The notes under the pieces are model-generated. The model was not told the DNA's origin. It ran no database searches and worked only from the letters and a program-made list of their open reading frames with translations. Both the position numbers and the translations under genes were made by a program. Shown here piece after piece: positions 54,040 through 64,000 of a stretch of DNA of 64,000 bases. This DNA is from Bradyrhizobium niftali. Its GTDB lineage: Bacteria; Pseudomonadota; Alphaproteobacteria; Rhizobiales; Xanthobacteraceae. The stretch spans positions 620,001-684,000 of the forward strand of contig NZ_SPQT01000002.1 of assembly GCF_004571025.1 (NCBI RefSeq), written 5' to 3'. Every line of letters starts with the position of its first letter. The first letter of the stretch is position 1.

Positions 54040-54741
54040 TCAGTTGGGCTGGCTGCCGCAGCCGAACGGCAGCGCATAGGTGCCTTTCGGCACGGGAGCC
54101 GGGTTCGCGGGCGCCGGCCGCGTCGCGAGCCAGGCTGCAACGGCGGTGACGTCGGCCTCGGTCAGATGGCCGGCGACGAGCTGCATGCAGTCGGGCGATC
54201 TGGCCGTGCGGGTGCCGTAGCGCCAGGCGCCGAGTTGAGCGCTGATGTAAGGCGCGCGCAAGCCGAGCAATCCTGGGATGCCGGGCTGCATCCCCGTCAG
54301 TCCTGGACCGTGGCAGCTCACACAGGCCGGAATGTTGCGGCCGGCATCGCCGCTCGTCGCAAGCTGCTCGCCCTGCGCCAGCACGTCCTTGCTGACCTCG
54401 CTCGGCGCCGGCTGCGGCAGCGGCGGATGCTCGCTGGCAAAGTACTCCGCCATCGCCTCCAGATACGGATCGGGCAGGAATTCCAGCAGATAGTTCATCG
54501 GCGGGTATTTGCGCCGGCCGCTGCGGAAGGCGAGGAGCTGGTTGTAGAGATAGCCGGCGGGTTTGCCGGCAAGCCGCGGGAAATAGACGTCGCTGGTGCC
54601 TTCGCCCTTGTTGCCGTGACAGGGCGTGCAGGCCTCGACCCGCGCCGCCATCGTATCCGGCGGCTGGTTGGCCGTTTGTGCGGCCGCAGCGTCAATGGCG
54701 GCCAGGATGGCAATGGCCAGAGCAGTGGTGCGAGCGAACAA
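54040..54741 (-). CDS. Diheme c-type cytochrome, first gene of the oxidase operon
   Basis: A 233-residue periplasmic cytochrome c4/c553-like protein with a signal peptide (TTALAIAILAAIDAAAAQ) and two heme c sites, CTPCH and CVSCH. Start is at TTG (54739-54741), which has ggagg eight bases upstream and opens the signal peptide; the ATG at 54789 would add 16 residues that do not look like a leader. It probably donates electrons to the ba3 oxidase encoded downstream. Only 8 bp separate it from the triheme cytochrome gene. Confidence 0.85.
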   Translation of the reverse strand: MFARTTALAIAILAAIDAAAAQTANQPPDTMAARVEACTPCHGNKGEGTSDVYFPRLAGKPAGYLYNQLLAFRSGRRKYPPMNYLLEFLPDPYLEAMAEYFASEHPPLPQPAPSEVSKDVLAQGEQLATSGDAGRNIPACVSCHGPGLTGMQPGIPGLLGLRAPYISAQLGAWRYGTRTARSPDCMQLVAGHLTEADVTAVAAWLATRPAPANPAPVPKGTYALPFGCGSQPN

Positions 54742-55058
54742 TTCGTCGCCCTCCAGAAGGCTGGGCCGGTTGATTCCGGACCACAACATAGAGCGGCATT
54801 ATTGCGCCAGTATAGTCGCGCGCAAGTTCGGAAGGGAACGATGACGTTTGGTCGTGCTCTTGCACTGCATATAACGATCGGATTCGACAAGATTTGCGTG
54901 CTTTTTGAAAAGCAGCGCAGCATCGCGGTCTCCTGGCACCGCTCGCCCGAGCCTTGCCCTGTGCTTCCATTCGCCTCGACACCAAACACAGCTGCGTGCA
55001 AACGGCGTATATCGCTATTGTGAGGCTAACGGATATTGAGTGACCACAGGGATCGACC
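54742..55058. promoter_or_regulatory. Divergent intergenic region, oxidase operon / GNAT gene
   Basis: A 317-bp gap between divergent genes, so it should carry both promoters. I saw no FixK/FNR-type palindrome (TTGAT-N4-ATCAA) and no other clear operator, despite the respiratory function of the downstream operon. The part near 54880-54920 is AT-rich (gatttgcgtgctttttgaaaag) and could include a promoter. Confidence 0.35.
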
Positions 55059-55541
55059 ATGGACGATATCGCACTGACGACTTTCAGGGAGATCGCGGAC
55101 ACCGATTTCGATGACGTGGCCGACGCGCTGATCGAGATGCAGGCTCACTATCGCGCCGTCTGCCCTGCACGGGACGTGATCATTGACGGGCTGAGGTCGA
55201 GGCCCGCCGGAGCGCGAATTCTGCTCGCTTGTGAGAACGATGAAATCGCAGGTCTTGCATGTTTCAGTGCCATCTATCCCGGACCGGGTTTGACGTCAGG
55301 CTTCTTCCTGAAGGAGCTCTACGTTCGTCACAACCGGCGCGGAGCTGGATTGGGAAAACGGCTGATGGCGCGACTGGCCGAAATCGCGCGCCAGGAGGGG
55401 CACGATCGCATCGATTGGACTGCCGACGCGGATGACCTGCGGCTTCAGCACTTCTACGAGATGCTTGGTGGGCGGGCGCTACCGGAGAAGCGGTTCTTCC
55501 GGATCGCCGGCGCGAAGCTGAGAGAACTGGCCGAGATGTAG
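55059..55541 (+). CDS. GNAT family N-acetyltransferase
   Basis: A 160-residue acetyltransferase. The acetyl-CoA binding motif A is LYVRHNRRGAGLGKRLMARL, with the R-x-x-G-x-G/A pattern; the fold-specific strand precedes it (SGFFLKELYV). The C-terminal helix HFYEMLGGRALPEKRFFRI closes the fold. The substrate cannot be inferred from the neighbours. ATG 55059 has aggga upstream. A palindromic repeat begins a few bases after the stop. Confidence 0.85.
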   Translation: MDDIALTTFREIADTDFDDVADALIEMQAHYRAVCPARDVIIDGLRSRPAGARILLACENDEIAGLACFSAIYPGPGLTSGFFLKELYVRHNRRGAGLGKRLMARLAEIARQEGHDRIDWTADADDLRLQHFYEMLGGRALPEKRFFRIAGAKLRELAEM

Positions 55542-55545
55542 ATGT

Positions 55546-55658
55546 GTAGGGTGGATTAGCGAAGCGTAATCCACCAATTCTGCCGCCGCGGAGACTGAAG
55601 AGGTGGATTACGCCATGCGAGCTGCGCTTCGCGCACCCGCAGGGCTAATCCACCCTAC
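55546..55658. repeat. Palindromic intergenic repeat, class 1, copy 2
   Basis: A 113-bp element with the same gtagggtggattag/ctaatccaccctac edges as the copy at 34803-34912. Its reverse complement matches that copy over nearly its whole length. It sits between the convergent GNAT and pncC genes. The two copies are inverted relative to each other, about 20.7 kb apart. Confidence 0.85.
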
Positions 55659-55669
55659 AAGATACGGCA

Positions 55670-56281
55670 TCACCCCCGCGGCGAGCGCGGCGGCCTGCGC
55701 TTCGCAGCATGCCTTCGCGGCGAGCGGGTCACACGCGGGCGCAGGCGGGTTGCCGCGGCGGCGCGGCGCGGCTTGGCCGCGACTTGCGGGCCGCGGGCAA
55801 GATCCATCAGCATGCGCAGCGCCTCGACGACGGAACGCTGACGCACGGCGCTGCGGCCGATCGCGCCGAAACGATGCTCGCGATGGATGATGCGACCGTC
55901 GCGCGCGGCGGCGGCGAAATGGACGAGGCCGACCGGCTTGCCGGGTGTGGCGCCGCCGGGGCCGGCGATGCCGGTGATGGCGACCGCGAGGTCGACACCG
56001 GCGCGCTCCAGCGCGCCGATCGCCATCGCGATTGCGGTCTCCTTGCTGACGGCGCCGAAATTGGTGAGCGTACCTGCTTCAACGCCGAGCATCGCGCGCT
56101 TGGCGTCGTTGGAATAGGTGACGAAGCCGCGGTCGATCACGTCGGAGGAGCCGGGGATGTCGGTCAGTGCGCCGGCAACGAGCCCGCCGGTGCAGGACTC
56201 GGCCGTGGCGATCGTCAGCTTGCGCATCCGGCACAAATCGAGCAGCGAGCGGGAGAGGGCGCGTGCGTCGCTGCCGCCCAT
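55670..56281 (-). CDS. pncC: Nicotinamide-nucleotide amidase (CinA C-terminal family)
   Basis: A 203-residue CinA-C domain protein that deamidates nicotinamide mononucleotide in pyridine-nucleotide salvage. The active-site region is IATAESCTGGLVAGALTDIP, followed by DRGFVTYSNDAKRAMLGV and the GIAGPGGATPGKPVGLV loop. The family is about 160-165 residues; here a strongly basic Arg/Pro/Ala tail (about residues 163-203) is added. It lies 4 bp downstream of ispDF, implying an operon. The tail ends just before a palindromic repeat. Confidence 0.9.
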   Translation of the reverse strand: MGGSDARALSRSLLDLCRMRKLTIATAESCTGGLVAGALTDIPGSSDVIDRGFVTYSNDAKRAMLGVEAGTLTNFGAVSKETAIAMAIGALERAGVDLAVAITGIAGPGGATPGKPVGLVHFAAAARDGRIIHREHRFGAIGRSAVRQRSVVEALRMLMDLARGPQVAAKPRRAAAATRLRPRVTRSPRRHAAKRRPPRSPRG

Positions 56282-56285
56282 GATC

Positions 56286-57467
56286 TTACACGCTCCAGGG
56301 CAGGCGGATGGTGGCGCTCGCGGTGGCCGCGATGCCTTCCTCGCGGCCGGTGAAGCCGAGCCGCTCGCTGGTCGTCGCCTTCACCGCGACGCGCGAGATG
56401 TCGACACCGGAAATCTCGGCGATGCGCGCGCGCATGGTGTCGCGCAGCGGGCCGATCTTCGGCCGCTCGCAGATCATCGTCACCTCGAGATTGGCGACGC
56501 GGCCGCCGCGCTGGGTGACGCGCTCGATGGCGTATTTCAGGAACTGGTCGGAGGAGGCCCCCTTCCACTTCGCATCGCTCGGCGGGAAGTGCGAGCCGAT
56601 GTCGCCGTCGGCCAGCGCGCCGAGGATGGCATCCACCAGCGCATGCAGGCCGACATCGCCGTCGGAATGGGCCAGGAAACCTTTGCTGTGGGGCACGCGC
56701 ACGCCGCAGATCATGACGTGGTCGCCTTCGCCGAAGGCGTGCACGTCGTAGCCCGTGCCGGTCCTGATGTCGCCGAGCTGGGCAGCCAGGCGCGCTTCCT
56801 CGCGCACGAAGTCTTCGGGAGTGGTCAGCTTCATGTTGGCAACATCGCCTTCAAAGGTTGCAACCGTCAATCCCGCCCATTCGGCAATCGCGGCATCATC
56901 GGTGAAATCGCAGCGTCCGTCCTTCGCCGCGCGACGATGCGCCTCGAGGATGACATCGAATCGAAAGGATTGCGGCGTCTGCGCGATCCGCAGGCGGGCC
57001 CGGTCCGGCGTGTCCTCGACATTGCCGCTCTCGCCGGTGAGCTTGATGGTGTCGGTGACGGGAACGACGGGGATCGCGGCGCCGGTGCGGCTGGCCGCAT
57101 CGATCGCGCGCGAGATCACGCCTTCCGAGACGAAGGGGCGCGCGGCGTCGTGGATCAGGACGATGTCGGGCTTGTGCCTTGCCAGCGCTTCGAGACCGGC
57201 AAGCACCGAGGCCTGGCGCGTGGCGCCGCCATTGGCCGGCGGCTCGTGCTTCAATCCTGCGACCGCTACCGTGAACATGGCGCTGTCGTCGGGGTTGACC
57301 ACCGGCTGCACGGCAAACACATCGGGGTGGCGGCTGAAGGCCTCCATGGCGCGATAGATCACGGGCTGGCCGCCGATCTCGCGATATTGCTTCGGCCCGC
57401 CGGCGCCTGCGCGCAGGCCGCGACCTGCCGCGACAAGAACGACTGCGGTGCGCTGTGATTTCGCCAT
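56286..57467 (-). CDS. ispDF: Bifunctional IspD/IspF (MEP isoprenoid pathway)
   Basis: A 393-residue fusion of two pathway enzymes. The N-terminal half (about 1-230) is IspD, CDP-ME cytidylyltransferase, with [20 protein letters not shown] and [20 protein letters not shown]. The C-terminal half (about 235-393) is IspF, MECDP synthase, with [20 protein letters not shown] and the metal-binding [20 protein letters not shown]. The fusion is typical of alphaproteobacteria. ATG 57465-57467 opens [15 protein letters not shown]. Divergent from dusB. Confidence 0.95.
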   Translation of the reverse strand: MAKSQRTAVVLVAAGRGLRAGAGGPKQYREIGGQPVIYRAMEAFSRHPDVFAVQPVVNPDDSAMFTVAVAGLKHEPPANGGATRQASVLAGLEALARHKPDIVLIHDAARPFVSEGVISRAIDAASRTGAAIPVVPVTDTIKLTGESGNVEDTPDRARLRIAQTPQSFRFDVILEAHRRAAKDGRCDFTDDAAIAEWAGLTVATFEGDVANMKLTTPEDFVREEARLAAQLGDIRTGTGYDVHAFGEGDHVMICGVRVPHSKGFLAHSDGDVGLHALVDAILGALADGDIGSHFPPSDAKWKGASSDQFLKYAIERVTQRGGRVANLEVTMICERPKIGPLRDTMRARIAEISGVDISRVAVKATTSERLGFTGREEGIAATASATIRLPWSV

Positions 57468-57698
57468 AGGACTCAAATACTCAGTTGCTAATGAAAGAGT
57501 CGGGAGTGGGTGATTGCCGGCATGCCTCTAGCACGGCAGGCCCGCAAAAAAAGGGGGTTTCCCCGGATTGTGGGAAACAGCATTTTGCTGCACTGCACTT
57601 GAAAGATTTGCAGAACTGTCTAAACTGTAGGCATGACGCTTGACTGCACAAGAATTGTGCGCAAGATAGGTCATGGCAGGTGCGATGAGGCCCTGCGA

Positions 57699-58748
57699 GT
57701 GAATGAGACCACTGTGACCGGCCCGGCAGGATCAGGCTCCAAGCCCTTGAAAATAGGCGATATTGAGGTCGCCACCCCGGTCTTCCTGGCACCGATGTCG
57801 GGAGTGACTGACTCGCCCGTCCGGCGGTTGGTCGCCGAGCTTGGGGCAGGTCTGGTGGTATCCGAAATGACCGCCAGCGATGAGCTCGCCAACGGCCACC
57901 GGATGTCCCGGTTGCGCTGCGAAGCGACCGGAATCGGCCCGCATGTGGTGCAGCTCGCCGGATGCGAGGCGCACTGGATGGCCGAAGGCGCCCGGATCGC
58001 CGAGGCCGAGGGCGCCGATATCATCGACATCAACATGGGCTGTCCGGCCCGCCACGTCACCGGCGGCCAGTCCGGCTCGGCCCTGATGCGCGATCTCGAC
58101 CATGCCGTCAGCCTGATCGATGCGACGATCGCGGCGGTGAAGGTGCCGGTGACGCTGAAGATGCGGCTCGGCTGGGACGACCGCAGCCGCAATGCGCCGG
58201 AACTGGCGCGGCGCGCGGAAGCCGCCGGCATCAAGCTCGTCACCGTGCATGGCCGCACCCGCTGCCAGTTCTACAAGGGCGAGGCCGATTGGGATGCGAT
58301 CCGTGCTGTGCGCGAGGCGATCTCGATTCCGCTCATCGTCAATGGCGACATCACCTCCTACGAGAAGGCGCTCGCAGCGCTCGAATCCTCCGGCGCCGAC
58401 GCCGTGATGATCGGCCGCGGCGCGCAGGGCCAGCCCTGGCTGCCCGGCCAGATCGGCCGTCGCCTGAAGGGCGGGGCGGCGGAAGCCGCGCCGTCACTCG
58501 CGACGCAACTCCATTATGTCCGCACGCTTTATGAAGGCGTGTGCGCGCTCTACGGCCTGCGCGTCGGCCTCAAGCATGCCCGCAAGCATCTCGGCTGGGC
58601 GCTCGACGTCGCGGCCGAAGCGAGCCGCGCGCCTGCTGCGAAGCTGAAATCCTGGCGCCAGACGATTCTGACGTCCGAGGATCCGCGCCTCGTTCACCAG
58701 TCACTGCAAGATGCCTTCGACGACTTCGCATGGAGCGCTGCTGCATGA
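57699..58748 (+). CDS. dusB: tRNA-dihydrouridine synthase (NifR3)
   Basis: A 349-residue FMN-dependent enzyme that reduces uridine in tRNA. FMN-contacting segments ([20 protein letters not shown]), the catalytic cysteine in [20 protein letters not shown], the [20 protein letters not shown] region and the [17 protein letters not shown] phosphate site are all present. Start is uncertain: GTG 57699 has gagg eight bases upstream; ATG 57633 would add 22 residues. The stop overlaps the ntrB start (ATGA). The linkage nifR3-ntrBC is classic in Rhizobium, Azospirillum and Rhodobacter. Confidence 0.94.
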   Translation: MNETTVTGPAGSGSKPLKIGDIEVATPVFLAPMSGVTDSPVRRLVAELGAGLVVSEMTASDELANGHRMSRLRCEATGIGPHVVQLAGCEAHWMAEGARIAEAEGADIIDINMGCPARHVTGGQSGSALMRDLDHAVSLIDATIAAVKVPVTLKMRLGWDDRSRNAPELARRAEAAGIKLVTVHGRTRCQFYKGEADWDAIRAVREAISIPLIVNGDITSYEKALAALESSGADAVMIGRGAQGQPWLPGQIGRRLKGGAAEAAPSLATQLHYVRTLYEGVCALYGLRVGLKHARKHLGWALDVAAEASRAPAAKLKSWRQTILTSEDPRLVHQSLQDAFDDFAWSAAA

Positions 58749-59920
58749 GCTCAGCCGCTGAACATCGTCGGCCGCTTCCGTCCGACAGCGATGCGATCCT
58801 GGACGCGCTTCCCAATCCCGTGCTCATGATCGGGCCGGACGGCAAGATCGTCGCCGCCAACATCGCCACCGAAGCTTTCTTCGAGATCTCGACGCAGTTC
58901 CTGAAGCGGCAGTCGCTGAAAGAGCTGGTGCCGTTCGGCAGCCCCTTGCTGGCGCTGATCGACCAGGTGCGCTCGTCGAACTCGCCGGTGAACGAATACA
59001 AGGTCGATCTCGGCACGCCCCGCATGGGCGGCGACCGCCAGGTCGATCTGCACGTCGCCCCGCTCACGGAGCGGCCCGGCCATATCGTGGTGATGCTGCA
59101 GGAGCGCACCATCGCCGACAAGATGGACCGCCAGCTCACCCATCGCAGCGCCGCGCGCTCGGTGATAGCGCTAGCAGCAATGCTCGCGCATGAGATCAAG
59201 AATCCGCTCTCCGGCATCCGCGGCGCGGCGCAGCTGCTGGAGCAGCAGGCCTCCTCCGAGGACCGCATGCTGACGCGGCTGATTTGCGACGAGGCCGACC
59301 GCATCGTGACGCTGGTCGACCGCATGGAGGTGTTCGGCGACGAGCGCCCCGTGGTGCGCGGCCCGGTCAACATCCATTCGGTGCTCGATCACGTGAAGCG
59401 GCTGGCGCAGTCGGGTTTTGCCCGCAACATCCGCTTCATCGAGGACTACGATCCCTCGCTGCCGCCGGTGCTGGCGAACCAGGACCAGTTGATCCAGGTG
59501 TTCCTCAATCTCGTGAAGAACGCCGCCGAAGCCCTGATCGACGTGCCCGACGCCGAGATCCAGCTCACCACCGCGTTCCGCCCCGGCGTGCGCCTGTCAG
59601 TCCCCGGTCAAAAATCCCGGGTATCGTTGCCGCTCGAATTCTGCGTGAGGGACAACGGGCCAGGCGTGCCGGACGATCTTCTGCCCAACCTGTTCGATCC
59701 CTTCGTGACCACCAAGCAGACCGGCTCGGGTCTGGGCCTTGCGCTTGTCGCAAAGATCGTCGGCGATCACGGGGGCATCATCGAATGCGAATCTCAGCCG
59801 CGCAAAACCACCTTCCGCGTGCTGATGCCGATGTATTCCACATCGGTCAAACATGCCGATCACAGCAGTCGCGACGGCTCTGCCGGGAAGTCGTCGTCTG
59901 CATCACAGGGGGCAAAATGA
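58745..59920 (+). CDS. ntrB: Nitrogen regulation sensor kinase NtrB
   Basis: A 391-residue cytoplasmic histidine kinase. A PAS domain (about 15-120: [20 protein letters not shown]) is followed by the phosphoacceptor H149 in [23 protein letters not shown]-binding boxes follow: N box [15 protein letters not shown]1 [10 protein letters not shown], and G2 [13 protein letters not shown]. With PII protein it adjusts NtrC phosphorylation to nitrogen supply. The start is fixed by the ATGA overlap with dusB, and ntrC begins 9 bp after the stop. Confidence 0.96.
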   Translation: MSSAAEHRRPLPSDSDAILDALPNPVLMIGPDGKIVAANIATEAFFEISTQFLKRQSLKELVPFGSPLLALIDQVRSSNSPVNEYKVDLGTPRMGGDRQVDLHVAPLTERPGHIVVMLQERTIADKMDRQLTHRSAARSVIALAAMLAHEIKNPLSGIRGAAQLLEQQASSEDRMLTRLICDEADRIVTLVDRMEVFGDERPVVRGPVNIHSVLDHVKRLAQSGFARNIRFIEDYDPSLPPVLANQDQLIQVFLNLVKNAAEALIDVPDAEIQLTTAFRPGVRLSVPGQKSRVSLPLEFCVRDNGPGVPDDLLPNLFDPFVTTKQTGSGLGLALVAKIVGDHGGIIECESQPRKTTFRVLMPMYSTSVKHADHSSRDGSAGKSSSASQGAK

Positions 59921-59929
59921 GGATTAACA

Positions 59930-61372
<1,443 letters not shown>

Positions 61373-61386
61373 TTTTCCGGGACGGT

Positions 61387-61420
61387 GGCTCAGCTCCCCC
61401 TACCACAGCGGAGCTGAGCC
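61387..61420 (+). terminator. Stem-loop after ntrC
   Basis: GGCTCAGCTCC (61387-61397) pairs perfectly with GGAGCTGAGCC (61410-61420) around a 12-base loop, 15 bases after the ntrC stop. It has no T-run, but position and stability fit termination or 3'-end protection of the dusB-ntrBC transcript. Confidence 0.6.
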
Positions 61421-61536
61421 TGTCCGAATCGCGCTGGCCTTGATGGCTGACGCGGTGAGCAGAAGTCCGAATTGGACCGAATTGTTCCGCCGGAACATTC
61501 AAATTGGTCATTCGACCGCTGGACGCGGCGTCGCAC

Positions 61537-61677
61537 CTATCTGACCAGGCGGCCTGAAGTCGGCAGCATGGCGACGTCAGCCGGTGCCTGCATGGCGGGG
61601 CCGTTGACCAGCAGGTCGGAAGCGACGATCAGCAGCAGAACGGCCGCGACCATTATCGCGAGAAAGAACCTGTCCAT
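61537..61677 (-). CDS. Possible small membrane protein between ntrC and ntrY (46 aa)
   Basis: A 46-residue frame on the minus strand, MDRFFLAIMVAAVLLLIVAS then DLLVNGPAMQAPADVAMLPT and a short tail. It has one strong membrane helix and no recognised family. The ATG at 61675-61677 has ggactggg upstream, a weak ribosome-binding site. It is called because the composition is that of a real single-pass protein. The frame extends upstream to 61788 but that part is not protein-like. Confidence 0.45.
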   Translation of the reverse strand: MDRFFLAIMVAAVLLLIVASDLLVNGPAMQAPADVAMLPTSGRLVR

Positions 61678-61852
61678 CCCAGTCAAGCCGGACTGGGCGG
61701 ATTCCGTTCCCGCTGGCCCGGCATGCCCTGTGGACGCGCCGGTCCGTCGCGGCGGGGACGCCGCGGAATTGTCGCAATTCGGCAACAATGTGGTAGGAAT
61801 ACATCAGTATCCGCCGCCACCGCGGACCCCGTTTTCAGCACCCATTGCCGGA

Positions 61853-64000
61853 ATGACCAGCGCAGACACCTCGGCCGCATCCTTTGACACGGCCCCAGCT
61901 GAAGAGCCCCGACGCTGGTCGCCGCGACGCTGGCTGGCGCCCTTTGCCGTGGCGCTGGCACTGCTGTCGGGCCTGCTGACCTTCCTGGTCCTGACCGGTC
62001 TCACGAGGATCGATCCGACGCCGGAGGTGGTCCGCACGTTCTACCTGATCAATGCGGGCACGATCCTGCTGCTGGTCGGGATCATCGTCCGCGAGCTCTG
62101 GCAGCTCATCCTGGCGCGCCGGCGGGGCAGGGCGGCGGCGCGTCTCCATGTCCAGATCGTCAGCCTGTTCTCGATCGTGGCGGTGCTTCCGGCCGTGCTG
62201 GTTTCCGTCGTCGCCAACGTCACCCTCGAGCGCGGCCTCGACCGGTTGTTCTCCGGGCCGACCAAGGAGGTCATCCAGAACTCGCTGAACATCGCGCGGG
62301 CCTATATGCAGGACCATGCGCAGCTGATCCGCGGCGACATTCTCGGCATGGCCAACGATATCGCGCACGCCCGGCCGCTCTACGACCAGGATCGGCGGTC
62401 GTTTCGCGAGATGCTGACGGCCAGTGCCAGCTCCCGCAATCTGCCGGGCGCGATGATCATCGACAAGAACACCAACATCCTGGAATCCGCCGACACCGGC
62501 ATGCGGCTGGCCTATTCGCCGCCGGCGCCGGACTTCCTCAGCAACGTCAACGAGTCCGAGCCCGAGATCGCGGTGCTGCCGGATGCGAGCTTCGTCGCGG
62601 CGGTGATCCGCTTGCGCGCCTTCAGCGACACCTTCCTCTATGTCGCGCGGCCGCTCGACCCGAATGTGGTCAACCAGCTCAAGCAGACCGAGGTCAGCGT
62701 CGCCGAATATGCCCAGATCGAGTCGCGGCGGCTCGGCATCCAGGTCGCCTTCGCGCTGATGTTTGCGGTGATCGCGCTGACCATCCTGATGGCCTCGGTG
62801 CTGATCGGGCTGAACTTCGCCAACTCGCTGGTATCGCCGATCCGGCGGCTGATGAATGCGGCCCACACCGTCTCGACCGGCGACCTTCACGTGAAGGTGC
62901 CGGTGCACCAGTCGGAGGGCGATCTCGCCCAGCTCGGCGAGACCTTCAACAAGATGACGCAGGAATTGCGCAGCCAGCGCGACGAGCTCGTCAACGCCAG
63001 CGACCTCATCGACAGCCGCCGCCGCTTCATCGAGGCGGTGCTGTCCTCGGCGAGCGCCGGCATCATCGGCGTCGATAATTCGGGCAGCGTCGGCATCCTC
63101 AACCGCTCCGCCGAGAAGCTGATCGGGCACTCCGAAGCGGAGACGCTCGGCCATGCGCTCTCCGACGTACTGCCGGAGCTCGACGAGATGATGAAGACGG
63201 CGCGGGAAGGCACCCAGCGCCTGGTGCAGGGCCAGATCACGATCACGCGCGACGGACAGGAGCGCAACCTCTCGGTCCGCGTCAGCGCCGAGAAGAACCA
63301 GCCGCACGACAGCTACATCATCACGCTCGACGACATCACCGAGCTGGTGTCGGCACAGCGCACCTCGGCCTGGGGCGACGTGGCGCGCCGCATCGCCCAT
63401 GAGATCAAGAACCCGCTGACGCCGATCCAGCTCTCGGCCGAGCGCATTCGTCGCAAGTTCGGCAAGGACATCACCGAGGCCAAGGACAAGCAGATCTTCG
63501 AGCAGTGCACCGACACCATCGTGCGTCAGGTCGACGACATCAGGCGCATGGTCGACGAATTCTCGCGCTTTGCGCGGATGCCGAAACCGGTGATGGAGGG
63601 CGAGGACGTCGCCGACACCGTGCGGCAGGCGGTGTTCCTGATGAAGGTCGCCCATCCCGAGCTCGATATCGAGGCCGAGTTCAGGGAAGATCCGCTGCGC
63701 GCCCAGTTCGACCGGCGGCTGATCTCGCAGGCGGTCACCAACATCGTCAAGAATGCCACCGAGGCGATCGAGCAGGTGCCGCCGGAAGAGCTCGGCAAGG
63801 GCCGCATCGACGTCGTGGTGTCGCGCGAGGGCGAGGACGTGCTGATCGACGTCATCGACAATGGCATCGGTCTGCCCAAGGTGGCGCGCTCGCGGCTGCT
63901 CGAGCCGTATGTGACGACGCGGGCCAAGGGCACCGGCCTTGGCCTTGCGATCGTCGGCCGCGTGCTTGAAGACCATGGCGGGCGCATCGAGTTGAAGGAC
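61853..64000 (+). CDS. ntrY: Nitrogen regulation sensor kinase NtrY (C-terminus cut by window edge)
   Basis: 716 codons are visible, running to the window end. Two N-terminal membrane helices lie near residues 30-50 and 65-85, a periplasmic sensor region follows to about 295, then a third and fourth helix (GIQVAFALMFAVIALTILMA), a HAMP domain, a PAS domain (FIEAVLSSASAGIIGVDNSG) and a HisKA domain with the phosphoacceptor in [20 protein letters not shown]. Most of the ATPase domain is present (IVKNATEAIEQ, VIDNGIGLPK, GTGLGLAIVGRVLED). About 50 residues are missing. It pairs with NtrX, expected just beyond the window. Start ATG 61853. Confidence 0.95.
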   Translation, partial: MTSADTSAASFDTAPAEEPRRWSPRRWLAPFAVALALLSGLLTFLVLTGLTRIDPTPEVVRTFYLINAGTILLLVGIIVRELWQLILARRRGRAAARLHVQIVSLFSIVAVLPAVLVSVVANVTLERGLDRLFSGPTKEVIQNSLNIARAYMQDHAQLIRGDILGMANDIAHARPLYDQDRRSFREMLTASASSRNLPGAMIIDKNTNILESADTGMRLAYSPPAPDFLSNVNESEPEIAVLPDASFVAAVIRLRAFSDTFLYVARPLDPNVVNQLKQTEVSVAEYAQIESRRLGIQVAFALMFAVIALTILMASVLIGLNFANSLVSPIRRLMNAAHTVSTGDLHVKVPVHQSEGDLAQLGETFNKMTQELRSQRDELVNASDLIDSRRRFIEAVLSSASAGIIGVDNSGSVGILNRSAEKLIGHSEAETLGHALSDVLPELDEMMKTAREGTQRLVQGQITITRDGQERNLSVRVSAEKNQPHDSYIITLDDITELVSAQRTSAWGDVARRIAHEIKNPLTPIQLSAERIRRKFGKDITEAKDKQIFEQCTDTIVRQVDDIRRMVDEFSRFARMPKPVMEGEDVADTVRQAVFLMKVAHPELDIEAEFREDPLRAQFDRRLISQAVTNIVKNATEAIEQVPPEELGKGRIDVVVSREGEDVLIDVIDNGIGLPKVARSRLLEPYVTTRAKGTGLGLAIVGRVLEDHGGRIELKD

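Noticed and set aside
61835..63976. Minus-strand frame of about 700 codons opposite ntrY
   Set aside because: Shadow of ntrY, whose plus-strand domains are complete and in order.

Overview
The window is high-GC DNA coded almost edge to edge, typical of an alphaproteobacterium of the order Hyphomicrobiales. Bradyrhizobium or a close relative in the Nitrobacteraceae is the best guess. The main reasons are the gene order dusB/nifR3-ntrB-ntrC-ntrY beside ispDF and pncC, a complete aapJQMP amino-acid transporter, a fused IspDF enzyme, popZ next to valS, and families of palindromic intergenic repeats of the kind common in bradyrhizobia. The assignment rests on gene content and order, not on a database search.

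Layout. 1-7.4 kb: a partial Na/Pi-type transporter, a cystathionine beta-lyase-like enzyme, and the aapJQMP operon. 7.5-14.5 kb: three tandem paralogous TPR-SPINDLY (O-GlcNAc-transferase-like) genes with the same leader sequence, then convergent cysK. 16.3-26.2 kb: a tripartite RND efflux operon (outer-membrane lipoprotein, adaptor, two RND pumps) and a DTW-domain tRNA-modifying enzyme. 26.3-27.5 kb: tRNA-Cys and small proteins. 27.9-34.8 kb: a likely operon for import and hydrolysis of a small amide or amino-acid-like compound (binding protein, permease-ATPase fusion, formamidase, AraC-formamidase fusion, RidA). 34.8-36.0 kb: a repeat-rich gene-free stretch. 36.0-39.5 kb: a TnpB-like N-terminal remnant in frame with a PspA-like gene, followed by YqiJ-like and YqiK/flotillin-like genes.

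39.7-47.2 kb: a small secreted protein, tRNA-Asn, a protein-isoaspartate methyltransferase-like gene, tolC, popZ and valS. 47.3-49.5 kb: a 3-methyladenine DNA glycosylase, lipA and a COQ10/RatA-family gene. 49.6-54.7 kb (minus strand): a ba3-type terminal oxidase operon with a 58-residue subunit and three multiheme c-type cytochromes. 55-57.5 kb: a GNAT acetyltransferase, pncC and ispDF. 57.7-64 kb: the nitrogen-regulation cluster dusB, ntrB, ntrC and a truncated ntrY.

Nitrogen recurs as a theme: amino-acid import (aap), amide hydrolysis, and the Ntr regulators themselves. A palindrome at 35947-35969 closely matches the NtrC-binding consensus. The observations most worth follow-up are the AraC-formamidase fusion, the TnpB-like N-terminus joined to PspA, the triplicated SPINDLY genes, and the unusual cytochrome content of the ba3 oxidase operon.
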